A stretch of 43,776 nucleotides of DNA from Syntrophomonadaceae bacterium (lineage in GTDB: Bacteria > Bacillota > Syntrophomonadia > Syntrophomonadales > Syntrophomonadaceae). The notes beneath the pieces were generated by a model, which worked only from the letters and a program-made list of their open reading frames with translations, was not told the DNA's origin and ran no database searches. The position numbers and the translations under genes were made by a program. Positions 16,657-25,276 of this stretch are shown here, one piece after another (position 1 is the stretch's first letter; the number at the start of each line of letters is the position of its first letter). Location of the stretch: the NCBI GenBank assembly GCA_012522955.1, contig JAAYJK010000116.1, forward strand, positions 1 through 43,776, in the 5' to 3' direction.

Positions 16657-17262
16657 CTAAGCCGGACCTAAGAGCAGCGGTTGCATCTGTTTACCTTTTA
16701 AGGCCCAAATAACTGTTTCGCATATATAATCCATAGCTGCGATCACCGAATTTGCTTTAGTATGGGGACTGTCTTGACGAAAAGGAATGAAATAAATATT
16801 CTTCATATTAAGCAACAGGCCAATGTTTCTGGCATTTATGCTTAAGGCATCATTAGTAGATATCCCGATTACCACTGGCCGCTGGTTTCTTAAATGAGCC
16901 TTCACCGCCATTAGAGCCGGTGTATCAACTATGCCATTGGCCAGCTTAGCTATGGTATTTCCGGTAGCTGGAATTACAACTACAATATCCAACAACTGCC
17001 CCGGGCCTATAGGTTCTGCACCCACTATACTATTAATAATTGGCTTATCACTTATATCTCGAATCATTTCTTTTAAATCATCTGCATTATAAAAGCGATT
17101 ATCAGTCTGGTCCACAGTATAAGAGAATACTGGATATATTTCGGCCCCCAGCTCTTTCATCTTCCTGATTTGGGGTATGACCTCGGGGATTGTACAGTGG
17201 GACCCGGTCAGGACTACTCCTATCCTAATACCGGTCAAGCAGTGTGATTCCTTTTCCAGCAC
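16657..17262 (-). CDS. dpaB: Dipicolinate synthase subunit B
   Basis: A flavoprotein-like subunit (SpoVFB) that works with DpaA to make dipicolinic acid in the mother cell during sporulation. Dipicolinate fills the spore core with calcium and gives heat resistance. The 201-residue sequence has the flavoprotein fold marks IGVVLTGSHCTIPEV, VVVIPATGNTIAKLANGI and VIGISTNDALSINARN. The GTG at 17262 is 8 bases from GGAGG, so I prefer it to the GTG at 17271, which overlaps the ribosome site. It lies 16 bases after dpaA. Confidence 0.92.
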   Translation of the reverse strand: MLEKESHCLTGIRIGVVLTGSHCTIPEVIPQIRKMKELGAEIYPVFSYTVDQTDNRFYNADDLKEMIRDISDKPIINSIVGAEPIGPGQLLDIVVVIPATGNTIAKLANGIVDTPALMAVKAHLRNQRPVVIGISTNDALSINARNIGLLLNMKNIYFIPFRQDSPHTKANSVIAAMDYICETVIWALKGKQMQPLLLGPA

Positions 17263-17278
17263 TTTTTGCACCTCCTTC

Positions 17279-18193
17279 TCAACGTGAAAATAGGTACTGA
17301 TGGGTTCTACTCAACTCATTGATTATCAGGGTTGGAATAACCTCTGCCAATATTTTGCCTGCCGACACTGGAGCTACCTTTCCCGGCAATCCTGGAGCTA
17401 ATATGGCCTTAATGCCAAATAGATTGGCTGCTTCAAAGTCGGTACCTCCAGGTTGGCTTGCTAAATCTATAACTACCGTTTCCTGGCGGGCATGTTGCAG
17501 TATCTCTCTGGTTAACACCAGACTGGGAACGGTATTAAACACAATATCTGCGTAGTTCATGATCTGCTTGAGATTGTCATATCCAGCCCTCATACACCCC
17601 ATCTCGTAGGCCCGGGCTAACTGGCCGCGATTACGGGCAACTACAGTTACTTCTGCTCCCATAGCCTTCAACATATGAGCCAGAGTAATGGCCACTCGAC
17701 CAAATCCAACGATACAACACTGACTGCCATGAATGGTAATTCTGGTCTCTTCCATGGCAATCTGCAAAGCCCCTTCGGCAGAAGGTATAGAGTTCAATAT
17801 GGCCAGTTCATCCATTTCCCCCACCTCTACCAGCGTAAAACCATGCCTAGCTACCGACTCCTTGAGGAATGAGCGAGCAGAACCTATAATGATAAGTGCT
17901 TTTTCAGCCATAAGGCTCATCACTTCTTCAGTTAATACCATGGGATTTTCTGCATATATAGCCCGCACCACTCCCTGGGGATTGGTTCCAGGCAAAGGCA
18001 AAATAGCTACTTCAGCTTCTTTACATGCTTCAATAGGTGAATTAACCACAAGAGCCCCATGACCAACCATTTCTCTGGGAAAACCTGCCACTGTCACTGT
18101 TGCACCCATTTTTACCAACTCAGCAATCAAGATTAATTCTCTATCGTCCCCACCAATAACAGCAATTTTGATCCCAGAAAGCACCGAACTCAA
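17279..18193 (-). CDS. dpaA: Dipicolinate synthase subunit A
   Basis: An NAD(P)-dependent dehydrogenase-like subunit (SpoVFA) of dipicolinate synthase. It has an N-terminal Rossmann-like start IKIAVIGGDDRELILIAEL and a second dinucleotide fold CCIVGFGRVAITLAHMLKAM near residue 158. The 304-residue length is usual. The TTG start has AAAGGAGG 7 bases upstream. It is the first gene of the five-gene operon, and a sigma-K-like promoter lies 45 bases upstream. This agrees with mother-cell expression and marks the organism as a spore former. Confidence 0.93.
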   Translation of the reverse strand: MSSVLSGIKIAVIGGDDRELILIAELVKMGATVTVAGFPREMVGHGALVVNSPIEACKEAEVAILPLPGTNPQGVVRAIYAENPMVLTEEVMSLMAEKALIIIGSARSFLKESVARHGFTLVEVGEMDELAILNSIPSAEGALQIAMEETRITIHGSQCCIVGFGRVAITLAHMLKAMGAEVTVVARNRGQLARAYEMGCMRAGYDNLKQIMNYADIVFNTVPSLVLTREILQHARQETVVIDLASQPGGTDFEAANLFGIKAILAPGLPGKVAPVSAGKILAEVIPTLIINELSRTHQYLFSR

Positions 18194-18237
18194 TTCTTTT
18201 CCTCCTTTGGCTGTCGGTTTATCTCCAAAATTATTAG

Positions 18238-18266
18238 CATTATATGTATTCTTCCTAGATATGGTG
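18238..18266 (-). promoter_or_regulatory. Sigma-K-like sporulation promoter for dpaA
   Basis: On the minus strand CACC (18263-18266) is followed after 16 bases by CATATAATG (18238-18246). The B. subtilis sigma-K consensus is ACm near -35 and CATAnnnTA at -10, so this differs at one -10 base. No good sigma-A -35 lies 17 bases before the embedded TATAAT. The B. subtilis counterpart operon is sigma-K controlled. Confidence 0.5.
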
Positions 18267-18340
18267 CCTGTCTGAACCTTACGGAGTCAGGACGTCTGTA
18301 AAGGATTGCAAAAATTTAGGTGAATAGCTTTAAGATTGGC

Positions 18341-18392
18341 AAAAAAGAGACCAGTCATTATCAAGCTTTATTGCTTGGCATGGCTGGTCTTT
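18341..18392 (-). terminator. Rho-independent terminator after ferritin
   Basis: On the minus strand AGACCAGCCATGCCAAGC pairs with GCTTGATAATGACTGGTCT with a few mismatches around a short loop, followed by CTTTTTT. It lies about 70 bases beyond the ferritin stop. Confidence 0.8.
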
Positions 18393-18462
18393 CTTTGACA
18401 TTATGCTGCCGGCTACCACATTAGGCATCGGCACTCGTCTGCAATGCAGAATAACAGCAAAA

Positions 18463-18978
18463 TCAATCCAATACTAAGGAGGGGGCTACATAAACTCTTG
18501 CTTTCATCTCACTATCCAACATGTATAAGCCTTTAGAATCCCCTGCAAACAAATCAAATTTTTTTATGTTGTCATCGGCATTCTTTTCTTCCTCACCCTG
18601 TTCCTTTATGAACCAGTCAAGGAACTGCATGGTGCGAAAATCCTTTATTTTGTGTGCTTCTTCATATATTTTGTTTATAGAAGCAGTTACATACTGTTCA
18701 TGTTCAAAAGCCTTTTCCAAAGGTGTTTTAAAATTCTCGTAAGCTTCATTTGGAACCACTATATCTGCTAAAACAATAGATTCTCCGTTATTCAATAAAT
18801 ACTGTCTGAATAATAAGGCATGGTCCCGTTCCTCTTGGGTCTGAATAAAGAACCAGTTTTCAAACCCATTCAAGCCCTGGTCCGCATAATAATTTGCCAT
18901 ATCCAAATAGAGATAAGCAGAATACAATTCCTTGTTGATTTGCTCGTTTAAAAGTTTTGCTATTTCCTGATTTAACAT
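18463..18978 (-). CDS. Non-heme ferritin
   Basis: An iron-storage cage protein that oxidises Fe(II) and stores ferric mineral. The four-helix bundle has ferroxidase residues in NKELYSAYLYLDMANYYADQ and TQEERDHALLF, with a further acidic pair in EQGEEEKNADD. Length is 171 residues, as for bacterial FtnA. The ATG at 18978 is 8 bases after GGAGG. An upstream TTG at 18993 overlaps the ribosome site and is rejected. It lies between the dipicolinate operon and dapB. A decayed rubredoxin gene lies just upstream on the same strand, which suggests an earlier iron/oxidative-stress pair. Confidence 0.93.
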   Translation of the reverse strand: MLNQEIAKLLNEQINKELYSAYLYLDMANYYADQGLNGFENWFFIQTQEERDHALLFRQYLLNNGESIVLADIVVPNEAYENFKTPLEKAFEHEQYVTASINKIYEEAHKIKDFRTMQFLDWFIKEQGEEEKNADDNIKKFDLFAGDSKGLYMLDSEMKARVYVAPSLVLD

Positions 18979-19028
18979 TTTTCTTGCCTCCAATATCTAA
19001 TTATTTTTAAATACATTCGTATTAAAAC

Positions 19029-19171
19029 CTATTTTTCAGGCACGCCGCAAAGGGTATGTCTAATCTTCCGGCACATCTTCCCACTTTGTTACTGGCACAA
19101 TTCCCCTTTCGGTATCGCCGTCTCCTTCATCATAAACGTAAACACATTCCCTTGCAAACATATCTTTTCAT
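19029..19171 (-). pseudogene. Rubredoxin pseudogene
   Basis: The minus strand from ATG 19171 reads MKRYVCK, then after one extra G continues as ECVYVYDEGDGDTERGIVP and TKWEDVPED, clearly a rubredoxin (CxxC near the front, acidic middle). Where family members have DWxCPxCG, the sequence shows TAG in place of Trp and TAC (Tyr) in place of the third Cys. A two-base loss then removes the fourth Cys, before GVPEK and TAG. An intact version would be 47 residues (144 bases). One base gained and two lost gives the 143 seen. A ribosome site GAGGATTACTTTAT precedes the ATG. Four independent lesions argue against sequencing error. The rest of 18979-19309 shows nothing else. Confidence 0.82.
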
Positions 19172-19309
19172 ATAAAGTAATCCTCTATTCATGTACTTGT
19201 TTTCTAAAATTGACTTCCAAAGCCTATGAGCATATCAGCTTTTCACTTAACCCTAATAACTCCCCATTAGGAAAGTGATTTTCTGGCTCCTTAATAAGCA
19301 CTATTTATA

Positions 19310-20110
19310 CTAAATGAGATTCTCCATCCCATAAACCAGGCCCTTTATTTGAGGCAGCCTTTTTATAACCATGATTACCCCGGGCATAAATCCTACCCGA
19401 TCAATGGAGTCGTGCCTTATCTTAAGGCTCTGTCCAATACCTCCAAATATTACTTCTTGATGGGCAACGAAACCGGGCAGCCTAACACTATGTATTCTGA
19501 TTTGATCCAAATCCCCCCCCCGGCTGCCTGGAATCTTTTCAAATTCCTTTATGCTCCTGGGGGGCCGGGAAGCCCGGCTTTGGTTTATCATCTCAGCAGT
19601 CTTTATAGCAGTACCGGAAGGAGCATCCATTTTTTGATCATGATGCAGTTCAATTATCTCCACATCGGGAAAATATACCGCAGCCTCACGAGCAAATTTC
19701 ATCATTAAAACAGCTCCAATGGCAAAATTCGGGATTACCGCTATCCCGATCTCTTTTTCCCGGGCCATTTTGTCCAGCTGTTTTAGTTCCAGCTCATTAA
19801 GTCCAGTAGTTCCTATTACACAGGCTATTCCCTTTTCCAGGCTGATTCTAGCGTTGTTGTATACTGCTTGGGGGTTAGTAAAATCCACCATAATGTCAGC
19901 ATTATTCTGGTCCAGGCAGTTCTCCAAATCCTTTTCCAGCTCAATGTTGACTCCAGGTATCCCGGTAAGATCAGATACAGTCTCACCCCTGGATTTAAGG
20001 TCCACTGCTCCACTTAGCAAAAGCTCATGATCTTCTGCTACTGCTTTCAGGGTTTCCCGCCCCATTTTACCTAGGGCTCCGTTTACTATTACTCTTTGTT
20101 TTTTACTCAT
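19310..20110 (-). CDS. dapB: 4-hydroxy-tetrahydrodipicolinate reductase DapB
   Basis: This enzyme reduces dihydrodipicolinate, the product of the DapA step, to tetrahydrodipicolinate for lysine and peptidoglycan. The N-terminal nucleotide-binding motif is VNGALGKMGRETL and the catalytic region is ELHHDQKMDAPSGTA with the family Lys and His. Length is 266 residues. ATG start with AGGAGG upstream. It is separated from the dapA operon by ferritin and lies divergent from usp. Dipicolinate and lysine branches split at its substrate, so separate transcription would allow dipicolinate to be favoured in the spore mother cell. Confidence 0.94.
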   Translation of the reverse strand: MSKKQRVIVNGALGKMGRETLKAVAEDHELLLSGAVDLKSRGETVSDLTGIPGVNIELEKDLENCLDQNNADIMVDFTNPQAVYNNARISLEKGIACVIGTTGLNELELKQLDKMAREKEIGIAVIPNFAIGAVLMMKFAREAAVYFPDVEIIELHHDQKMDAPSGTAIKTAEMINQSRASRPPRSIKEFEKIPGSRGGDLDQIRIHSVRLPGFVAHQEVIFGGIGQSLKIRHDSIDRVGFMPGVIMVIKRLPQIKGLVYGMENLI

Positions 20111-20146
20111 CTTGCTACCTCCTGTTAGAGAATAGTTTTATATATT

Positions 20147-20175
20147 TTGCTAGCTGAGTCAAGATTTGATATAAT
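20147..20175 (+). promoter_or_regulatory. Sigma-A promoter for usp
   Basis: TTGCTA (20147-20152) and TATAAT (20170-20175) are spaced by 17 bases. The usp start follows 36 bases later with AAAGGAG in front. Confidence 0.7.
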
Positions 20176-20211
20176 CCAAAAAGAATACATCGTTAAAGGA
20201 GATATGATTAA

Positions 20212-20646
20212 ATGGAAGCGCTTTTTAATAAAGCTCTGGTTCCCGTGGATGATTCTGAACAGGCCCTGCGGGCGGTACACAAAGCAGCTCAGCTGGTCTC
20301 CGCCGGGGTAATCAAAAGTCTGGTCTTGCTCAACGTATACGATAGCTCAAATGTAGACATTACCAAACTCCACAGCCAGGATAAACTTGATGATCTTAGA
20401 GCTGATTCACTGGAATTACTCCAAAGATATGAAAGCATCATGTTGGAAAAGGACGTACATCCACGTTTAAAAAGAGCCGGGGGAGAACCTTCTGCATTAA
20501 TCCTGGATGTAGTTGACAACGATGGCAGCTATGATCTCATTATTATGGGCAGCCGCAAGCTGAATAAGTTTAAGGAATTAACCCTGGGTAGCGTTTCGGA
20601 CCGAGTTGGAAGATTGGTGGATATACCGGTTCTCATAATCAAATAA
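20212..20646 (+). CDS. Universal stress protein, UspA family
   Basis: A 144-residue single-domain Usp protein. It starts KALVPVDDSEQALRAVHKAA and ends with the nucleotide-binding motif IMGSRKLNKFKELTLGSVSD plus VLIIK, typical of ATP-binding members (GxxG...GS). The precise role of such proteins is broad, and it is likely a stress or energy-state factor in the cytoplasm. Good promoter and ribosome site upstream. It stands alone on the plus strand, divergent from dapB. Confidence 0.9.
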   Translation: MEALFNKALVPVDDSEQALRAVHKAAQLVSAGVIKSLVLLNVYDSSNVDITKLHSQDKLDDLRADSLELLQRYESIMLEKDVHPRLKRAGGEPSALILDVVDNDGSYDLIIMGSRKLNKFKELTLGSVSDRVGRLVDIPVLIIK

Positions 20647-20816
20647 ACCTTTTTAAGCTTAAGCAAGTACATAATTTTATAATCTGGTTAGGCCATCTTT
20701 TAACCTGAGCAGGACTTACAGAAAGGATTGGTCGATTGACCAGCGTCGAAAAGTGTAATGAAAAGCGGGAAGGTAATTACCCCAATAATGCAAGGCATAG
20801 TAACTGATCACAGTCT

Positions 20817-21248
20817 CTATGCCTTTAATTGCGTATAGAGTCGGCATTGGGCCAGCACATACTTGCTTATCTCCTGTATCATTCGGCGCTCGGTAAAGCT
20901 CAGCAGCTCCGGCTGGCCTTTGGCCTTTTCCAGCACCTGAATAAACCGGTGGGTATAACCTAACTCTTTACGGATGCGCTCAATCAATTCATCCTGGCCA
21001 AAGGGTTCGTACAAAGCCTGGATGTGCTTTATAATTGACTTCTCCCCGTTACTCAAAGCTATAACTGCTGCCTGTTCAAACAATTGGTGCTTGTTCAGGT
21101 CATACCCTAGAAATTTGTAAATTAAATCTGATCTTCTCTTTTTATCCTTGACTGTTAATATTTGTTTACTCAATGCCCTTTTTTGTTTTTCTTCTCTCAT
21201 TACCTGCTCTAGAATGCCGGTATATATAGCAGCAACTTCTTGAGACAT
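20817..21248 (-). CDS. Hypothetical helical protein
   Basis: A 143-residue protein I cannot assign. It is mostly alpha-helical and charged, with an N-terminal basic stretch (EEKQKRALSKQI, then KDKKRRSD), no signal peptide, no membrane helix and one Cys near the end. The ATG at 21248 has GAGGTG 6 bases upstream. It is transcribed divergently from rqcH. The intergenic part before usp (20647-20816) holds only short palindromes, including GGTAATTACC at 20772-20781, with the same half-sites as the palindrome at 2762. Confidence 0.65.
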   Translation of the reverse strand: MSQEVAAIYTGILEQVMREEKQKRALSKQILTVKDKKRRSDLIYKFLGYDLNKHQLFEQAAVIALSNGEKSIIKHIQALYEPFGQDELIERIRKELGYTHRFIQVLEKAKGQPELLSFTERRMIQEISKYVLAQCRLYTQLKA

Positions 21249-21349
21249 TAGAATCACCTCATCATACCCCTTACTTAAACTTCGCTTTTTACTATTAATA
21301 ATCCTTTAATTGTCGCAAAATTCTAAATCATGATGATCTGTATCCTTAT

Positions 21350-21378
21350 TTTACGCTACTCCACTTAAATGATATACT
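21350..21378 (+). promoter_or_regulatory. Sigma-A promoter for rqcH
   Basis: TTTACG (21350-21355) and TATACT (21373-21378) are 17 bases apart, about 26 bases before the rqcH start. Confidence 0.5.
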
Positions 21379-21403
21379 GATGCTGAATAAGGGAGGTTGT
21401 ATT

Positions 21404-23179
21404 ATGCCTTTTGATGGTATAGCTATCAGAGCTATGGTAGAAGAACTCAATTCTATGCTCTTAGACGCCCGGATTGACAAAATATATCAGCCGGAAAAAG
21501 ACGAACTGGTCTTGACTACTCGTCATCCCCGCATAGGAACCCATCGACTGCTGATATCTGCCAACGCCCGCTGGTGCCGTATGCATATAACTGAGAATAG
21601 AAAACCCAACCCCAGTAGTCCACCCAGCTTTTGCATGCTCTTACGGAAATATCTGGAAGGGGGCAAAATCAAGGGCATCCGTCAAGTAGATATGGAAAGA
21701 ATAGTACAGATTGAAATTGAAGCCCTGGACGAATTTAGAGAATGGAAGAGCAAGCTTTTGATCTGTGAATTCATGGGGCGTCATTCCAATATAATACTTA
21801 TGAATCCTGATAACGGAATTATACTCGATGGCATTTAAAGGTATGGTAGCGACCTTAGTTCCTATCGAGAAGTTCTACCCGGCAAGGAGTACCTGGATCC
21901 TCCCTCCCAGGATAAGCTTAATCCCTTGGACCTTGATTATAGGGCCTTGGTTAATAAATTATGGCAAGATAGCAACAAGACCCTAGCCTCAGCTTTGTTT
22001 ACATCCTGCACCGGCATAAGTCCCTTCCTGGCTCAGCAAATATGCAGCCTGACTGGACTTAATCCTGAGCTTTCGGTGGCAGAATGCGGTGAATACGAAT
22101 TCACCCTGATATACCAAAAAATTAGCAGCTTATTAAGGGAGGTAAAAGACTACCCAAGCCAAGCTTACGTAATCTTCCAGGATAGGTATCCAGTGGAATT
22201 CTGTCCTTATCAGCCAGCTGCTGATCATTATAAAAGTTTCCCTTCATTTAATCAGGCCTGTGATTTTTACTTCACATCAAAGCTTGATTACCTGCGACTG
22301 GAGTCTTTAAAGACCAATCTCTCCAGGAACATCAAAGCTATTCTGGATAAAGTGTATAAGAGGCAGTTCTTCCAATCCTCAGATCTAAGCCGGGCCGAAG
22401 AAAATGAAAAATATCGTTTATGGGGGGAGCTGATCACCTCCTATTTCCATGATTTTAAAAAAGGCGATCTGCTTGCAGTGGTAGAAAATTTTTATGATGG
22501 GGAGAAAATCAGTATCGAGCTTGACCCCCGTTATACTCCAATGCAAAATGCACAGAAATATTTTAAAGTCTACAATAAAAGCCGCAAAGCCATTAAGCAC
22601 TTGGAAAACCTGATGGCCAGCAACCAAGAAGAAATAGACTACCTGGAATCGATTATGGTGGCCATTAAACAGGCAGAATCAAGCGAAGAAATAGATGAAA
22701 TTATGGAAGAGCTAGAAAAAGAAAAATATATTAAAGGTCAATTGAAGAAGCGCTCCCGAACCAGTCCCAGTACCCCACGCAAATTCATATCATCAGACGG
22801 GATGGAAATACTGGTCGGGCGTAATAATCGACAAAATGACTTGCTCAGCCTTAAGATGGCTGAAGGCAGTGATCTCTGGCTCCATACCAAGAATATTCCG
22901 GGAACCCATGTTATAGTCAAGCTGCCCCGGCAAATCAAGTCCATTCATGATATGCCGGATGCGGCACTGGAAGAAGCTGCTTTACTAGCTGCCTATTTTA
23001 GCAAGGCAGCAGAGTCAGAAAAGGTTGAAGTGGACTACACCTTCAGATCCAATGTTAAAAAGCCAGGAGGAGCCAGGCCCGGTATGGTAATATATGAGCA
23101 CTACTGGACCCTGGTAGTGAATCCCCGGGAAGATCGGATAAATCAAATTTTAAGCAAAGAAGTCAAACATGATGAGTAG
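21404..23179 (+). pseudogene. rqcH: RqcH/NFACT ribosome quality-control protein, interrupted by an in-frame TAA
   Basis: RqcH (YloA, Rqc2, once called fibronectin-binding protein) binds stalled 50S-peptidyl-tRNA and adds alanine tails to the nascent chain. The first 144 codons match the NFACT-N start (MPFDGIAIRAMVEELNSML and HRLLISANARWCRMHIT). Codon 145 is TAA (21836-21838). The same frame then continues RYGSDLSSYREVLPGKEY and PPSQDKLNPLDLDYRALV to the end, including the NFACT-R domain with GSDLWLHTKNIPGTHVIVK. Family members have an IKxx(Y/V) run here, so AAA to TAA is the simplest change. Total 592 codons with the stop is the family's normal size, with no other lesion seen. The ATG at 21404 follows GGGAGG. 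The second part has no good start of its own. It could be a recent null allele or a sequencing error. Confidence 0.85.
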
Positions 23180-23566
23180 CTTTTTTTTAATCAAGTCCCT
23201 TTTAGACGTGCTGAATAATAATACATCCTCTTTAATTAAAAAGAATGTATCTGATCCATGCTGCAGTCTCAGCTTAGCCCCAGGGCAGAACCAGGAACAG
23301 AGAAAGCCATAATCCAGCTGCCGGCCACTTGATAGAAATTAATAAAGCAGAGCAGCCATCGGGACAAAATCAGTTATTACAGGGAGTGATAGCTGATTTG
23401 ATGGCTCATCTGCTTTTTTTATCAGAACTGTTATTTCTATGTATAATTATATCATCTGTTTATTATATAGCAAAGAAACCAGCCTCATCTAATAGATTCA
23501 TCATACATTCCCCAAATCCTTTTTCTTTTTTAGCCTGCTTTACCACTGTTTGAAAGTCAGCCTCTA
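23180..23566. other. Gene-free gap with a possible protein remnant
   Basis: No complete gene seen. On the minus strand a frame open from about 23613 to a TAA at 23463-23465 encodes protein-like residues (IEADFQTVVKQAKKEKGFGE, then CMMNLLDEAGFFAI). It has no start codon with a ribosome site and overlaps the end of the 100-residue gene in another frame. I read it as a possible decayed C-terminus. A plus-strand ORF at 23329-23553 mirrors it and is not supported. Confidence 0.3.
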
Positions 23567-23869
23567 TTAATTGACTATCTCCACACTGCCATCTTCTTTT
23601 TGTATAGCCTGCCGGTCGGGTTCAAGTATGTATATCTTTTTATTGGGTCTGTCAATCAATACCTCCCGATTTATGAGGGTGGCCACTTCCTCTTTGGTGA
23701 CCAGGGTTCTTATTTGCACCCCGTTGTCGTACATTTGTATAGTTAGTTCTCCATTGCCCTTTTTGATGGTTTCTTTATGGTGTTTTTGATATGATTTAAG
23801 GAATATATACTCATAACCACCTTCAGCAAATTCAATTTCCTGTCCATTCAGAAATACTTTCAACCCCAT
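23567..23869 (-). CDS. Hypothetical protein downstream of pyrE
   Basis: A 100-residue protein I do not recognise. It begins MGLKVFLNGQEIEFAEGGYE, is mostly beta with a charged surface, and has no cysteine, signal or membrane helix. The ATG has AAGGGGGA directly upstream. It starts about 50 bases after pyrE on the same strand, so it may be the last gene of the pyrimidine transcript, although no link to nucleotide metabolism can be shown. Confidence 0.65.
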   Translation of the reverse strand: MGLKVFLNGQEIEFAEGGYEYIFLKSYQKHHKETIKKGNGELTIQMYDNGVQIRTLVTKEEVATLINREVLIDRPNKKIYILEPDRQAIQKEDGSVEIVN

Positions 23870-23918
23870 TCCCCCTTCTCAGGCTAGCTGGAGCATACTG
23901 TCTTGTTGCTCCTGGTTT

Positions 23919-24494
23919 TTAACTGCGGCTTCCAGGCTTGTAAGCATTGGTTTTGCCTTCGGCACAAAGAGGGCAATCAGCAGGTTCCCAGGACTGAATC
24001 TCCATCGAAAGAACCGCTTCCTGTTTAACCCCAAAGTTCACCTGACCGTTGCTACGGTCTACCAATACCGCTACTCCTGCTACCGTCCCCCCGGCTGCTC
24101 TTACAGCTTCCATAACCTCTCTAACCGATCCGCCGGTAGTAACCACATCTTCGACTACCAGTACCTTCTGCCCCGGCTTTATGGTGAATCCCCTTCTTAT
24201 CTCCATTTTGCCGTCTTTTCTTTCTGCAAAAATGCTTGGCACCCCCAGCTGGCGCGCTACTTCATAGGATACAATTATTCCCCCCATGGCCGGACCTATC
24301 ACCAGTTCAATCCCGTCCTGGGCAAATTTCCCGGCCAGATCTTGGGCCAACTTTTCGGTATAGGCGGGGTACTGCAGAACCTGGGCACACTGCATATATT
24401 GATTGCTGTGCCGCCCGGAAGTCAGCAGGAAATGTCCTTCCAGCAAAGCCCCAGATTCACTGAATATTTGTATAGCTTCTTCTCTGCTTAACAC
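23919..24494 (-). CDS. pyrE: Orotate phosphoribosyltransferase
   Basis: PyrE joins orotate to PRPP to make OMP, the fifth step of UMP synthesis. The PRPP loop is VLVVEDVVTTGGSVRE, and the N-terminal part has GHFLLTSGRHSNQYMQ for orotate binding. Length is 191 residues. GTG start. It lies 2 bases after pyrF, so the pair is probably translationally coupled. The C-terminal tail ADCPLCAEGKTNAYKPGSR has a Cys pair, as seen in some Firmicute enzymes. Confidence 0.95.
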   Translation of the reverse strand: MLSREEAIQIFSESGALLEGHFLLTSGRHSNQYMQCAQVLQYPAYTEKLAQDLAGKFAQDGIELVIGPAMGGIIVSYEVARQLGVPSIFAERKDGKMEIRRGFTIKPGQKVLVVEDVVTTGGSVREVMEAVRAAGGTVAGVAVLVDRSNGQVNFGVKQEAVLSMEIQSWEPADCPLCAEGKTNAYKPGSRS

Positions 24495-24496
24495 TA

Positions 24497-25216
24497 TTAT
24501 CCCTCCAATTCTTGAACAATCTTAATCGCCGCTTCCACCGGCTGGCTGGCTTTTACTATAGGTCTCCCAATGACCATATAATCAGCTCCCATATCCAAGG
24601 CCTGACGAGGAGTGGTAATCCGTTTTTGATCATTGGCCTCGGACCAGGCCGGTCTAATTCCTGGAGTTACTATTTTAAATTCAGGCCCGCAGGCCTGCCG
24701 AATAGCAATTATCTCCTGGGGTGAGCACACCACCCCTTTGATACCACATTCCTGAGCCATAAGGGCCCATTTCACTACCAACTCTTGTATCTTAAGGTCT
24801 TGAACATACATTTCCTGGCTCAACTGTTCCTGGCTGATACTGGTCAATACCGTAACCGCTAAAGTAATTGGTTCGGGTTGATTGACACTTTGGGCGGCAG
24901 CTTTAAGTTCCTGGCTCAGAGCCTGCATCATATCCCGCCCCCCAGCCGCATGTACATTAAACATATAACATCCCAACCGGGCCATAACCCTACCGGCAGC
25001 AGCTACGGTGTTAGGAATATCATGAAATTTCAGATCTACAAACACCTTGCCTCCCAGATCATTGATCTCTTTGACTATATCCGGTCCCACACTGTTGTAG
25101 AGCTGCATACCAACTTTAAACACCCCTACATATCCAGCCAGTTCCTTGACCAGTGAAATTGCCTTAGCCTTGGAATCCACATCCAAGGCTAAGACTATTC
25201 TATCCCTAGCCTCCAT
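24497..25216 (-). CDS. pyrF: Orotidine-5'-phosphate decarboxylase
   Basis: PyrF decarboxylates OMP to UMP, the last step of the pathway. The active-site motif VFVDLKFHDIPNTV contains the DxKxxD network. The start IVLALDVDSKAKA and the phosphate loop MGADYMVIGRPI complete the TIM-barrel features. Length is 239 residues. ATG start. It follows pyrD after a 60-base gap in which no terminator is visible. Confidence 0.95.
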   Translation of the reverse strand: MEARDRIVLALDVDSKAKAISLVKELAGYVGVFKVGMQLYNSVGPDIVKEINDLGGKVFVDLKFHDIPNTVAAAGRVMARLGCYMFNVHAAGGRDMMQALSQELKAAAQSVNQPEPITLAVTVLTSISQEQLSQEMYVQDLKIQELVVKWALMAQECGIKGVVCSPQEIIAIRQACGPEFKIVTPGIRPAWSEANDQKRITTPRQALDMGADYMVIGRPIVKASQPVEAAIKIVQELEG

Positions 25217-25276
25217 TTACAACTACCTCCTTATTTACATCTGCTCCCAAGATATTTGGCTCAACTATAACTTCAT

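Noticed and set aside
18238-18243. Sigma-A promoter using the TATAAT inside CATATAATG
   Set aside because: The hexamer 17 bases upstream is GCACCA, far from TTGACA; the sigma-K reading fits better.
14291-19309. Lysine riboswitch or T-box upstream of dapA, dapG, asd or dapB
   Set aside because: The gaps are too short or hold only the rubredoxin relic, ferritin and simple hairpins; no T-box core or riboswitch pattern was seen.
21836-21838. Recoding (selenocysteine or pyrrolysine) at the rqcH TAA
   Set aside because: Selenocysteine uses TGA and pyrrolysine uses TAG; TAA is neither, and no insertion element is expected in this family.
23329-23553. A 74-codon plus-strand ORF
   Set aside because: No ribosome site. 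It is antisense to a protein-like minus-strand fragment, and its hydrophobic middle reflects an AT-rich run.
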